The notes under the pieces are model-generated. The model did not search any database and was not told the origin of the DNA. It saw only the letters and a list, made by a program, of their open reading frames with translations. A stretch of DNA of 64,000 bases, taken from contig NC_083344.1 in assembly GCF_019175385.1 (NCBI RefSeq), positions 4,626,965 to 4,690,964 of the forward strand. Direction: 5' to 3'. Each line of letters begins with the position of its first letter. The stretch's first letter is position 1. The stretch comes from Lycium barbarum (taxonomy: Eukaryota; Streptophyta; Magnoliopsida; Solanales; Solanaceae). The position numbers and the translations under genes were made by a program. Shown one piece after another: positions 35,401 to 44,764 of this stretch.

Positions 35401-38400
35401 TATTCATGTATTACTAAATTCGTGTAGTAGTTGTTCCATCTTCAATTCTACATAAATTGATACATAAATTAACTCATAACTTGTAAATGTATACATGTTT
35501 TAGTTATGTGGGATTATAAACCGGTAAGCAAACATTGTACTTGGTGTGCTGAATTTTAATGATAGCAGCTAAAATGCTACCAAACATGGTACTAGTTATG
35601 TTGGTTTTAATCCATAAATATCCTAACCAGCAACCAAACGAGCCCTTAGTTTTTTAGGGCTGTCGACTAAAATGATTGCTTTTCACATACATTAAGGACG
35701 ATTTTATGTTAAGCGTTATACACTAAGGATCAAAATAGTGCAACCAAAGGACTACTTCGATTTTCTCGAAAAAAGACACCAAAGGAAACAGCAGGCGGAA
35801 TTCAGAAGGCAATTTAAATTAATGAAATCAACAAATTCGTAATCATAGAAGATTGTTGTAAAAAGCTTAATTGGAAAATTGAGACTCACAAGTAGGTAGG
35901 TGAGGAGGATCGTATTTTCAGCATGCATAATCTGCTTGCTTCCAATTTCTACCTCTAGCCTGTCCTTTAGGGTAATTATCATACATTTGAGTCTTCTTGA
36001 ATTTCATGTGAGTTGGCAATACTAATTCTGCTTCTATCACACTTCCCCCTTTATTCCATATTACTAATATATGCATAACTGATCCATATACTAGTAATAT
36101 CTGCATAACTACATCGTACATTACTAATAGCTGCATAACTAGTTATCTTGGTATTACTAATAGCTGCATAACTGATCCCTACATTACTAATAGCTGCATA
36201 ACTCTAACAATCAAACGAATCCTAAGGATAAAAATAGTGCAATCCCGGCATCAAGGACCATTTCGATCATTTTCTCGGAAAAGGACAGCAATACAACAGC
36301 AGGTGGAATTAAGAAACTGGCAATTTAAATAAGTGAAATCAACTAACAGAAGAATGAGGTAAACATTGAAAATTGTTGAAAAAGCTTAATTGGAGGTTTA
36401 AGTGAAAGATTGAGACTCGCAAGTTGGTAGTTCAGGGGGGATAATTTTCGTAATTTTCGGCTTGTATAATCTGCTTGAGATATTGCCAGTGCCTACCTCT
36501 AGCTTGTCCTTTAGGGTACTTATCATATATTTGAATCTTCTTGCATTTCATGTGAGTTGGTAGTACTAATTATGCTTCCATCACTTCCCGCTCCATATAT
36601 AGCTCCGCCGTCGCAAACCGATTTGCTCATGGCAGTTTACGGTGGTGAAGCTTCCTCCCAGTGATTGTTCTGATTAAAAGTGTTTTTACTTGGTGGGCTT
36701 GGATCTTAACAAGTAATATTGCCTAGTCGCCTATGTGTTCATTTTATTTTTGGGATAAATCACCCATAAATTATGCGAAATTGTCAACTACACACCTATA
36801 CACCTTCTGAACTTATTTTTTCCGTATTATCTACCTCCTTGAACTAATTTTTTCATATTTATTTACCCCCTTCAATAATTACCTAGTAAAAAAAAAAGTT
36901 AAAACGCAACATGTGCAAACAGACACGCTTATCGTAAACCAAAAAAAAAAGGATCAAAATAGTGCAACCAAGGACCACTTCGATCATTTTCTCAATAAAA
37001 GACAGCAACATAACAGTAGCCAATTTAAATTAATGAAATCAACTAACGATACTTACAAGTAGGTAGGTCAGGAGGGTAACTTTCGTAATTTTCGGCTTGA
37101 ATAATCTGCTTGAGGTGTTTCCAGTGCCTACCTCTAGCTTGTCCTTTAGGGTACTTATCATACATCTGAATCTTCTTGAATTTCATGTGAGTTGGAAGTA
37201 CTAATTCAGCTTCTATCACTTATCGCTCCATATTTATAGCTCTGCCACCGCAAACAGATTTGCTCACGGCAGTTTTACAGTGGTGAAGTTTAATAATTCA
37301 TGTATTAAAACTAGCATAATTATACCATGTTTGTAGCTTTTTAGTTGCTTTATATAAATTTCAGCACCCCAAATACGGTGTTTGGTTATCATTTTGCAAT
37401 CTCACTTAACTAAAACATGTATGTGTTACTTTATGCAGGTTAGAAGATGGAATAACTAATACATAAATAACTAAACCCAGCATAATTATTCCCTACATTA
37501 CTAATATATGCATAACTAACCAACAACCAAACGACTCCTAAGGATCAAAACAACAGTGCAGCCCTTATACATCAAGGACCATTTCCGTCATTTTCTCGAG
37601 AGGAAAAAAAGAAAAAACCAGCAACGCAACAACACGAGGAATGAAGTTGGAAGCACTAATTCTGCTTCTATCACTTTGCACTCCATATATAGCTCCACGT
37701 TTGGTTAGTCAAAATTTTTGAAAAACATTTTTCTCCATGAAAACATCTAATACCCACCATCCAACGCACCCCCACATCCCTAATAGTGTTTGCCTATACT
37801 ATATACAAATACTTTTGGGATAATATTTTCTATTTATTTACCAAACACTAGAAAATAAATAAGAAACCCACTTATTGGCCTATGATTTTTTCTTTTTGTT
37901 TTGTTTTGTTATAAATCACTCCTAAACTACGGCGAAATTATCAACCACACACCTAAATTATACCCTAACTTATTTTTCCTTACTCGTCCGTGCCAAAAAG
38001 AATGACGACTCTTTCTGTATTTGAAAACACTTTACCTTTATGCAATGATTTATAGTCACACAACATATATGTGACTCATTTACGACCACAAGTTTAAAAG
38101 TCTTAATCTTCTTTCTTAAACTCTGTGCCCAATCAAATGGTCCCATAAATTAAAACGGAGGAAGTAAGAGCCCGTTTTGATTGGCTTATAAGCTGTTTTC
38201 AGCTTTTTTGAGTGTTTGGCTGGTCAGCTTAAAGTCATTTTGTGCTTAAAATAAGCTCAAAAAAATAATTAGGCCCGTTTGACTTAGCTTATCTAAAGCA
38301 GCTTATAAGCTGCAAACAGCTTATAAGCTGCTTAAAATAAGCCCATCCAAACAGGCTCTAAAACGCAACATGGGCAAATACATATTTGTTGTCAACTTAA

Positions 38401-38716
38401 ATAGAAAAAAAAGGGGATCAAAATAGTGTAACCAAAGGGCCACTTCCATCATTTTCTCAAAAAAACACACAGCAAGGCAACTAATTCACTAATGATGTAA
38501 ACATAGAAAATTGTTGTAAAAGCTTAATTAGAAGGACTTACAAGTAGGTATTTCAGGAGGGTAATTTTCGTAATTTTCGGCTTGAATAATCTGCTTGAGA
38601 TGTTTCCAGTGCCTGCCTCTAGCTTGTCCTTTAGGGTACTTATCATACATCTGAATCTTCTTGAATCTCATGTGAGTCGGTAGTACTAATTCTGCCTCTA
38701 TCACTTCCCGCTCCAT
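32405..38716 (-). CDS. INO80C: INO80 complex subunit C / IES6-like (YL1-C domain), 3 exons
   Basis: Exon 1 is 38,542-38,716, exon 2 is 33,048-33,115 and exon 3 is 32,405-32,536, all on the minus strand. They total 375 bp, or 124 residues. Donors are GTAAGT and GTACCT; acceptors are TTTAG and TGCAG; phases fit exactly (T|AT gives Tyr at the first junction). The protein begins MEREVIEAELVLPTH and continues KYPKGQARGRHWKHLKQII, IETPPSMHPGKRICDITGFE, PYFDPRTKLRYANTEVFKV and ends LALRNAAVVLK, the full YL1 C-terminal domain layout of INO80C/IES6. In yeast and animals this subunit works with ARP5 in the INO80 nucleosome remodeller. The start is the conserved MERE ATG. Intron 1 is 5.4 kb and holds four decayed copies of exon 1; intron 2 contains a MITE. 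The reading frame is intact throughout. Confidence 0.9.
32588..32939. mobile_element. MULE-like MITE in INO80C intron 2
   Basis: Ends GATAAAATGACAAAGATGAT and, on the other strand, GAGAAAATCAAAGAACAGTC, followed by TTATGTTTG(A/T)GGGG and AAAATAGTCCCTT on both sides, giving terminal inverted repeats of about 50 bp. It is flanked by a perfect 10-bp duplication AAGAATCACA (32,578-32,587 and 32,940-32,949), in the size range of Mutator-like elements. No coding sequence. Confidence 0.85.
33116..35306 (-). other. INO80C intron 1, proximal part
   Basis: Non-coding. Apart from the Stowaway-type element at 33,814 it contains one end of another MITE-like sequence near 34,257-34,310 (GAAAATGATCCTTAATGTAT, GGACTATTTTGGTCC). 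No exon signals were noticed. Confidence 0.55.
33814..34060. mobile_element. Stowaway-type MITE, 247 bp
   Basis: Ends CTCCCTCCCTTTCAATTTG and TAAATTAAAACAGAGAGAG are imperfect inverted repeats, flanked by TA on both sides (33,812-33,813 and 34,061-34,062). This is the common Tc1/mariner-derived Stowaway layout. Confidence 0.8.
35310..35645. mobile_element. PIF/Harbinger-type MITE, 336 bp
   Basis: Ends GGGGTTGTTTGGTTGCGGGT and CAGCAACCAAACGAGCCC are inverted repeats flanked by TTA on both sides (35,307-35,309 and 35,646-35,648). TTAGTTATGCA-type words repeat internally. Relatives of its right end occur at 36,050-36,224 and 37,290-37,545, between the exon-1 copies. Confidence 0.8.
35890..36059 (-). 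pseudogene. INO80C exon-1 copy A (decayed)
   Basis: Encodes VIEAELVLPTHMKFKKTQMY and then YPKGQARGRNWK, after which a 7-bp deletion shifts the frame to a stop. The start region carries insertions (ATGGAATAAAGG where the gene has ATGGAGCGG). The donor is GTGAGT. It lies inside intron 1 of the functional gene in the same orientation, with the same downstream intron words (ATCAAAATAGTGCAACCAA near 35,729). Confidence 0.9.
36050..36224. repeat. Short tandem repeats of MITE origin
   Basis: ATTACTAATAGCTGCATAACT-type units (about 21 bp plus spacers) occur five times. The last is followed by CAATCAAACGAATCCTAAGG, resembling the right end of the Harbinger-type MITE. They separate exon-1 copies A and B. 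Confidence 0.75.
36421..36596 (-). pseudogene. INO80C exon-1 copy B (decayed)
   Basis: Begins MEREVMEA, then an in-frame TAA at codon 9, then LVLPTHMKCKKIQIYDKYPK. An extra C in a C-run near the end shifts the frame. Length is 176 bp against 175 in the functional exon. The promoter-like flank (GCAAACCGATTTGCTCATGG) is kept. Confidence 0.92.
37057..37231 (-). pseudogene. INO80C exon-1 copy C (one nonsense codon)
   Basis: Exactly 175 bp with an intact GTAAGT donor. The only disabling change I see is TAA at codon 4 (MER then stop, then VIEAELVLPTHMKFKKIQMY and onward in frame). It differs from the functional exon by a few residues (ESYPPDLPT for ENYPPEIPT). It could still be spliced into transcripts as an untranslated or alternative first exon. 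Confidence 0.92.
37290..37545. mobile_element. Harbinger-type MITE relative between copies C and D
   Basis: The right end CTAACCAACAACCAAACGACTC matches the right end of the MITE at 35,310 in sense (about CTAACCAGCAACCAAACGAG). The left part is rearranged and contains an internal GGTGTTTGGTTATC. The boundaries are approximate. Confidence 0.5.
37637..37686 (-). pseudogene. INO80C exon-1 copy D (truncated)
   Basis: Only the first 17 or so codons remain (MECKVIEAELVLPTS), then the sequence jumps to intron-like repeat DNA without the donor. The upstream flank ends abruptly at 37,700. Confidence 0.85.
38098..38164. mobile_element. Stowaway-type MITE remnant
   Basis: Only the right end remains: CCATAAATTAAAACGGAGGAAG, similar to the element at 33,814. 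The left end is missing. Confidence 0.5.
38168..38358. mobile_element. PIF/Harbinger-type MITE, 191 bp
   Basis: Ends GAGCCCGTTTTGATTGGCTT and GCCCATCCAAACAGGCTC are inverted repeats flanked by TAA on both sides (38,165-38,167 and 38,359-38,361). GCTTATAAGCTG words fold inside. It sits between exon-1 copy D and the functional exon. Confidence 0.8.
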
Positions 38717-38830
38717 ATTTATAGCTCCGCACCGGGACGCCGTAAACCGGTTTCCTGACGGCGGTTTACGGTGGTGATTGTTCCGATGGGGAATATAAGG
38801 GTACAATAGAAATGTGGGAATTAAAGGCTT
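38717..38830 (-). promoter_or_regulatory. INO80C 5' flank with inverted repeat
   Basis: Directly upstream of the start lies CTATAAATATGG, which overlaps the ATG and so cannot act as the TATA box for this start. Farther up is a perfect 10-bp inverted repeat, CCGTAAACCG (38,740-38,749) and CGGTTTACGG (38,762-38,771), in a GC-rich stretch. Copies B and C keep the region but have lost the perfect pairing. Transcription start is not known. Confidence 0.45.
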
Positions 38831-40070
38831 TTTTTTTTTTTTTTTTTTTACCGGTCAGGGCTTGGCTATTAACTCGTAATCCCGTAGTTGCCCGTGATTT
38901 TTTATTTTTAGTTTGGCTTAATGCATATTATGCGGCGCCTAGATTTATTCGTTTTTTCTATTTTGATACCTTTGTTTCTATTAAACCCAAACTCATCTTT
39001 AAGTATGTCTGTTAAACCCTCTAAATCTGATTTTTATTAGAAGTAGAAACTAAATTGAGAAAATGAAGGCGGAGTAATATTTTAGACATGTGGTAAGCTA
39101 TTCTTTAGGTTCATGGATGTGTCGATTTCTGTTGGTTTTGCTCTTCCACTACCAGCTTAATTAAGAGATGCTCATTTTTTCCCTCTCAATTGCTGCTAAT
39201 CTTAGTTAAAAGATGGCATAATTAAATTAGAATATATATATTAGCATGTTACTACATTGAAGATGGAATACTATATAAGTCGGATTGCGTTTGATAGACA
39301 TACTTGAGAATGAGTTCAGGAATTCAATAGGAACAACACTTAGTTGAGATGCCAAAATTGAATAAAAAGATAAGTTTAGGGGGTTGCATATGCATTAAGC
39401 CTTTTTGTTTTTGGCAGCATACTTAATCATTTTATAAAACACAAAAATATTATAACGCTTTTTAAAATAAAAATAATGGAGAATTTCTTTATGCTTTTTT
39501 TTTTCTTTTTTTTTTTTTAAAGAAGGCTGTCATGTCTAATAATAAAACTAACACTATTGACACTCTCAATGATACATACATACAGTTACGTAAATTCGTA
39601 CAATAAATTGGTAATTTGTATTGGTGAAGTTATATAAAAAAATCAAATTCAAAGCAAAACACAACACGTTAATTAGATCGCCAGAAGGTTAGCATCACTG
39701 TTATGGTGTTTTTGTAAGTCTAAAGTATGTTTGTTTCAAAAAAAATAAAAATTAACAATCACCAATATTCTTGAATTTAAATATTTCATAACTAAGATTT
39801 TGGAGCAGGCCTTCTTTTATTTTAAATTAATGTAGCAGACAAAAAGAAAAAGATAATCACAAACCAAAAATACAATAAATAATATGAGCTTAATTATAGA
39901 GTACCGGATTTTTCATAAGACAGTTGTTATGACTAATATGATCGAGCACAGAAAGTGAATAATAGTAAACGATAAAAAAAAAAAATCAAATACTTTTATT
40001 ACTAAGGTTGGTTATGCTACCACATGTCTACAAATACCTATATATTAATATGTATTTAATGTATTAACAA
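38831..40070. other. INO80C upstream region, duplicated at 59.45-60.47 kb
   Basis: No gene seen. Collinear similarity to 59,450-60,471 is clear in 39,412-39,730 (TTTTGGCAGCATACTTAATC, GATACAGTTACGTAAATTC-like words, TTTTTGTAAGTCTAAAGTAT). Confidence 0.7.
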
Positions 40071-40142
40071 ATCAAAGTGGCGCAGCGGAAGCGTGGTGGG
40101 CCCATAACCCACAGGTCCCAGGATCGAAACCTGGCTTTGATA
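40071..40142 (+). tRNA. Initiator tRNA-Met (CAT)
   Basis: 72 nt folding as a complete cloverleaf: acceptor ATCAAAG pairs with CTTTGAT, D-arm TGGCGCAGCGGAAGCG, anticodon stem GTGGG/CCCAC around CCATAAC with anticodon CAT, and T-arm CCAGG/CCTGG with loop ATCGAAA (A at the first and last loop positions, as in eukaryotic initiators). The plant initiator acceptor I remember is ATCAGAG/CTCTGAT; here G to A and C to T changed together and keep the pair, which argues for function. A T-run near 40,153 can serve as Pol III terminator. Confidence 0.93.
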
Positions 40143-40152
40143 TATTTAAGTT

Positions 40153-40160
40153 GTTTTTTT
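40153..40160 (+). terminator. Pol III T-run after tRNA
   Basis: A run of eight or so T residues about 11 nt after the tRNA 3' end, the usual Pol III stop signal. Confidence 0.6.
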
Positions 40161-40889
40161 TCACCTTCAATGATTTGTTTCAAGTTCGTTTAAATCTCTT
40201 TTTAAACTACGCTTTAGAAAAGATCTGATATGGTTTTATAGGGATACTGCCACTCTAAATAAAAAATAAAGTCATTTATCTTTCATGACTCAATTCCATT
40301 CTAATAGTGGGGGCTCCCTCATTTTCTGATTTTTTTTTTTCTTCTTTGGAACTATTTCGATGTCGTATGCTATTGGACTGACAATATCCTCTCGACTTTG
40401 ATCATTTGTTAGGTGTAAAAAGAAAAATTTAGTTAGCGCATAATCACTTTTGTATAAACTTGATGATTGCTATTTAGACTAGTATGATAATTTAGATTGA
40501 AAGCCACTTGAAGTTGGATAATGACTATTGAAAAATTTGTTAAATAGGTGAACAATAAGTTTAAATAATTAATGAATGAAACAATTTTCACCAAATGAAG
40601 GATTGGATTAATGTGTAGCATATATTTCGCTATATTTTGAAATCCTACAAATTTATGGAATCTAATATATATGTTATCGAACTGTATAATATATCATGGT
40701 AATACTAATTTTTTATTTAGCACAACATGAATATGAATTATCAATAATGGTACCACATCCTACCTAGCTAAAACAACATGCAAATAGGAGATGCTCTATC
40801 AATAGCCATGAGATTGTCTATTCAACTAACGCATACAAATTGTTACTACTACTTAGAAGAGGGAGCTTGGTCGTCCCTCTTCGTCGTCT

Positions 40890-42892
40890 GTTGATGGGCC
40901 CCATTTAAAAAAAAAAAAAAACTTTTGGGCCCTATATTAAACAGGCCCTAAAAAAAAGAAAAAAAAAATTGTGGATCCCATATATATTAAACAACAACTA
41001 ATATTTTTAAAAAAATGTGGGCCCCATATTAAATACCAACCAGTATTATAAAAAAAAAGTGAATCCCATATTTAAAAAACAAACAATGTTTAAAAAAAAA
41101 AAAAGTGGGCCCCATATTAAACACCATGCGTATTCGTAGCAAACACTAATATAATAAAGTTTTAGATACGGAGCACAAATTACAATGTTATATCAATCGT
41201 GTTTTGAACATAGTACATATAAAAAAAAAAAAAAAAAAATTGGGCCCCATATTAAACAGGCCCATAAAAAAAATGTAAAAAAATAAATTGTGAGCCCCAT
41301 ATATATTAAACAACAACTAATATTAAAAAAAATGTGAGCCCCATATTAAATACCATCCAGTATTAAAAAAAAGGTGGAACCCATCACATCCAAACTCACG
41401 GGAAAAAAAAAGTGAACCTCATATTAACAAAATCAAGTAATATTAAAAAAAAAGTGAATCCCATATTAAAAAAACAAACAATGTTAAAAAAAAATATGGG
41501 CCCCATATTAAATACCGTGCGTATTCGTAGCAAACACTAATATAATAAAGTTTTAAATACGAAGCACAAACTACAATGTTATATTAATCGTGTTTTGAAC
41601 ATAGTATCCCATATTGACAAAATCAAGCAATATATAAAAAAAAAATGAATCCCGTATTAAAAAAATAAACAATGTCAAAAAAAAAAAAAAAGTGCAGACT
41701 TTATATTCTTAGCAAACACTAATATAATAAAGTTTTAGATACGGAACACAAATTATAATGTTATATCAATTGTGTTTTGAACATAGTATATATAAAAAAA
41801 AAAAAAAAAAAAAAATTGGCCCCATATTAAACAGGCCCATTAAAAAAAATTGTAAAAAAAAATTATGGGCCCTATATATATTAAACAACAACTAATATTA
41901 AAAATAAATGTGGGCCTCATATTAAACACCATCCAGTATTAAAAAAAAAGTGAAACCCACCACATCCAAACTCACGGGAAAAAAAAAAGTGAACCCCATA
42001 TTAACAAATTCAAGCAATATTAAAATAAATAAATTGTGGGCCCCATATTAAACACCGTGCGTATTCGTAGCAAACACTAATATAATAAAGTTTTAAATAC
42101 AGAGCACAAATTACAATGTTATATTAATCGTGTTTTGAACATAGTATCCACATTGACAAAATCAAGCAATATATATATAAAAAAAAAAATGAATCCCACA
42201 TTGTGGGCTCCATATTAAACATCATCCAGTATTAAAAAAAAAGTGGAACCCACCACATCCAAACTCACGGAAAAAAAAAGTGGACCCCATATTAACAAAA
42301 TCAAGCAATATTGAAAAAAAAAAAAGTGAATCCCATATTTAAAAAATAAACAATGTTAAAAAAATATGGGCCCCATATTAAACACCATGTGTATTCGTAG
42401 CAAATACTAATATAATAAAGTTTTAAATACGAAGCACAAACTACAATGTTATATTAATCGTATTTTGAACATAGTATCCCATATTGACAAAATCAAGTTA
42501 TTATGTTCACTAAATATACTTAAAATATTTATATTTTAAAATAAGATAGAATTTAATGCAAATGACAACATGACAAGTAAAATGAGCTAAACTGAGAATA
42601 TTTACCAACAATTAAAAAATAGTATTTCTTCGTTTAGATAGAAAATCAATTTCTACAACAAGTCTTCTCTTTTAAAAAATATTAATAAATTTGCCGATTT
42701 TGTATTCGTAGCAAACATTAATATAATAAAATTTTAGATACGGAGCACAAACTACAATGTTATATTAATCATGTTTTAAACATAACATATACTATATATA
42801 TATAATCACTATTCAAAGACAACTACATACACATAGATGCACTATAATCTGAAGTGTTGGGCCCGTGCGCAGCACGGGCATAAGCCGTCTAG
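40890..42892 (+). mobile_element. Helitron-like 3' end with internal satellite array
   Basis: The right end has an 8-bp hairpin GCCCGTGC-gca-GCACGGGC (about 42,860-42,879) followed 9 bp later by CTAG (42,889-42,892) and then T, the CTRR|T terminus of Helitrons. Upstream, a core GCAAACACTAATATAATAAA with TTACAATGTTATAT recurs at 41,141, 41,532, 41,714, 42,072, 42,402 and 42,713. GGGCCCCATATTAAACA words separated by A-runs lie between the cores. The 5' TC terminus could not be placed, so the left boundary is only the start of the repeats. No Rep/helicase is present. Confidence 0.65.
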
Positions 42893-44121
42893 TTTTACTA
42901 GAAAAAATTATTTTCTATTGCTACACAAAAGTTAATAAAAGGCTTCACGTACAAGGTTCTATGACATTTCTCTTAGCAACAATGTTCGACATAACGTTTC
43001 ACAACTCATTGTATTGACTTGTGTTATCTTTATGACTTATGGTAGGATATACTAAAGGCGTTAAAAAAAAAGATTGATAGATTTAGCAATTGCATACAAA
43101 TATGTTGTAGTATCGAATAGGTTAAAATTCATACAAAGAATTGATGTCTATTGAAGATAAAATTCTCATTAACGTTTGTTCCTAACCCATTATGTAGTTA
43201 TCTTTGAAAAGTCTTCATGCTTCGCTCTTGTTCGTATTATAACACCCACTTTGAATAATAACGCCAATCATATTTTATCCAAACACATTTGCTTGGACTA
43301 ATAATCAAGAAATGTTTATGTAATAATTTTCTCATTCCATGAAAGCACACAACAGTTTTTTTCTTTCTGTCTCTCAAAGTTTCTTCATGATTTAGCTATT
43401 AACAATTATCGTTTATCAAAACACTACAAATCCTTGAAAATTTTAACATCACCAAAAATATGAAAGCGGATGATTCCAAAGTGACGCATAAGAATTATGG
43501 GTAATTTTTCATGAATCTTAAAAAATATTCACCACATAACCTAACGTTGATATCTGTCTTTCCATTTTCATTATCTCAATTTTGATAAATGTAGTTTTAG
43601 CCTTGGGAGTATCTACAATTCATATGCAAATTTAAAGCATTCTTCAAAATCCCGTGATAGTTAAGGTTGTGACGATGAAAAATAAGAACTTGAGAAACAA
43701 GAAAAAATGATAATGTGTCAATTTCTAAACCAAGCCTGTAAGTGTTACTATCAAACAATTGATTCTCTTGTATCATTTCTGATTGAAAGAAGGTATTATC
43801 ATATAAAGTTAACTTTTGTAACAATGATTCAGCTGTGCTTTATATTTCTGATGATATCAATGAACATGCATCTACTTTTGCTTATATGGCTGAATCTATT
43901 TCTCCAGAACATGCTAGATTAGAATATGTTAATGTCTATATAAAGAACATGTAAATCACTCATTTTAATATATAGTTTAGGTTCTAATAATATTGATAAT
44001 TGTATTATATGTTTGAAGCTAAAATTACTAAAAATATGTCTATTTCTGTGAATGGAAAAATTGGATTGTTTTCCTTGATTCACATTGACTTAGGCGATTT
44101 GGAAAAAAACTATGACTGGAT
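42893..44121. other. No recognisable gene
   Basis: AT-rich. A frame near 43,820-43,950 reads ASTFAYMAESISPEHARLEY but cannot be assigned. No repeats were noticed. Confidence 0.35.
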
Positions 44122-44524
44122 GTGATAAAAGATAGTATGTGCAAGGAAAATAATATTAGCAAGGACGATAATATTAGCAAAGTTGAAATTGAAACTGATT
44201 CTCTAATGCTCACTAAGTGGATACAAAACAGTGCCGTGGAGATTTCAGCCTATGATTATGGAGATTCAAACAGTACTAGAATTTTTTTGAAGATTGATCA
44301 AGATCCAACATTACTTTCGCGATGCTGATTCTCTTGCAAATAATTGCCTAATATGCAATGCCCCTACTTGGTATTCAAAGCTCTCTCAATTGCCTAGTGA
44401 TTCTAAGGGTGATTTTAACATGGACAGATGTGGCCTTCCCTCATTTCGTACCAATCAGAAAAGGAACTCGCTTAGCATATTGATAGACAATAGCAAAGAA
44501 TTTATTTTTTTAGATGTCCCTTGA
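44122..44524 (+). pseudogene. RNase H-like (RVT_3) domain relic
   Basis: Two overlapping frames give VEIETDSLMLTKWI, then HYFRDADSLANNCLI, then QLPSDSKGDFNMDRCGLPSF. This pattern (acidic EIETDS strand, HxxREANxxAD helix, LP..AKG..NxDxxGLP tail) is the RNase H-like domain found at the end of plant LINE polyproteins and related genes. A frameshift near 44,294-44,328 separates the two parts. Confidence 0.65.
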
Positions 44525-44764
44525 TGAGATGTATAGGCTTTCCGGGGGAGTTTTTTGTATATGCCAACAACTCCTCCTCTATAAGTTATTTTTGTGAGCT
44601 TATTGCAAACTTACTTTCATGGATATGTTGGAGCCTGTTCTAGCATCCGTAGGCTATGGAATATAGGGATTCCTATAGTCCTTCTTATGTAATGGGTTCT
44701 TATCAATATATGAAGGTCCAATGCTTATTGAGCAAAATGGACAAGATTTATAAAAGGTTGAATA

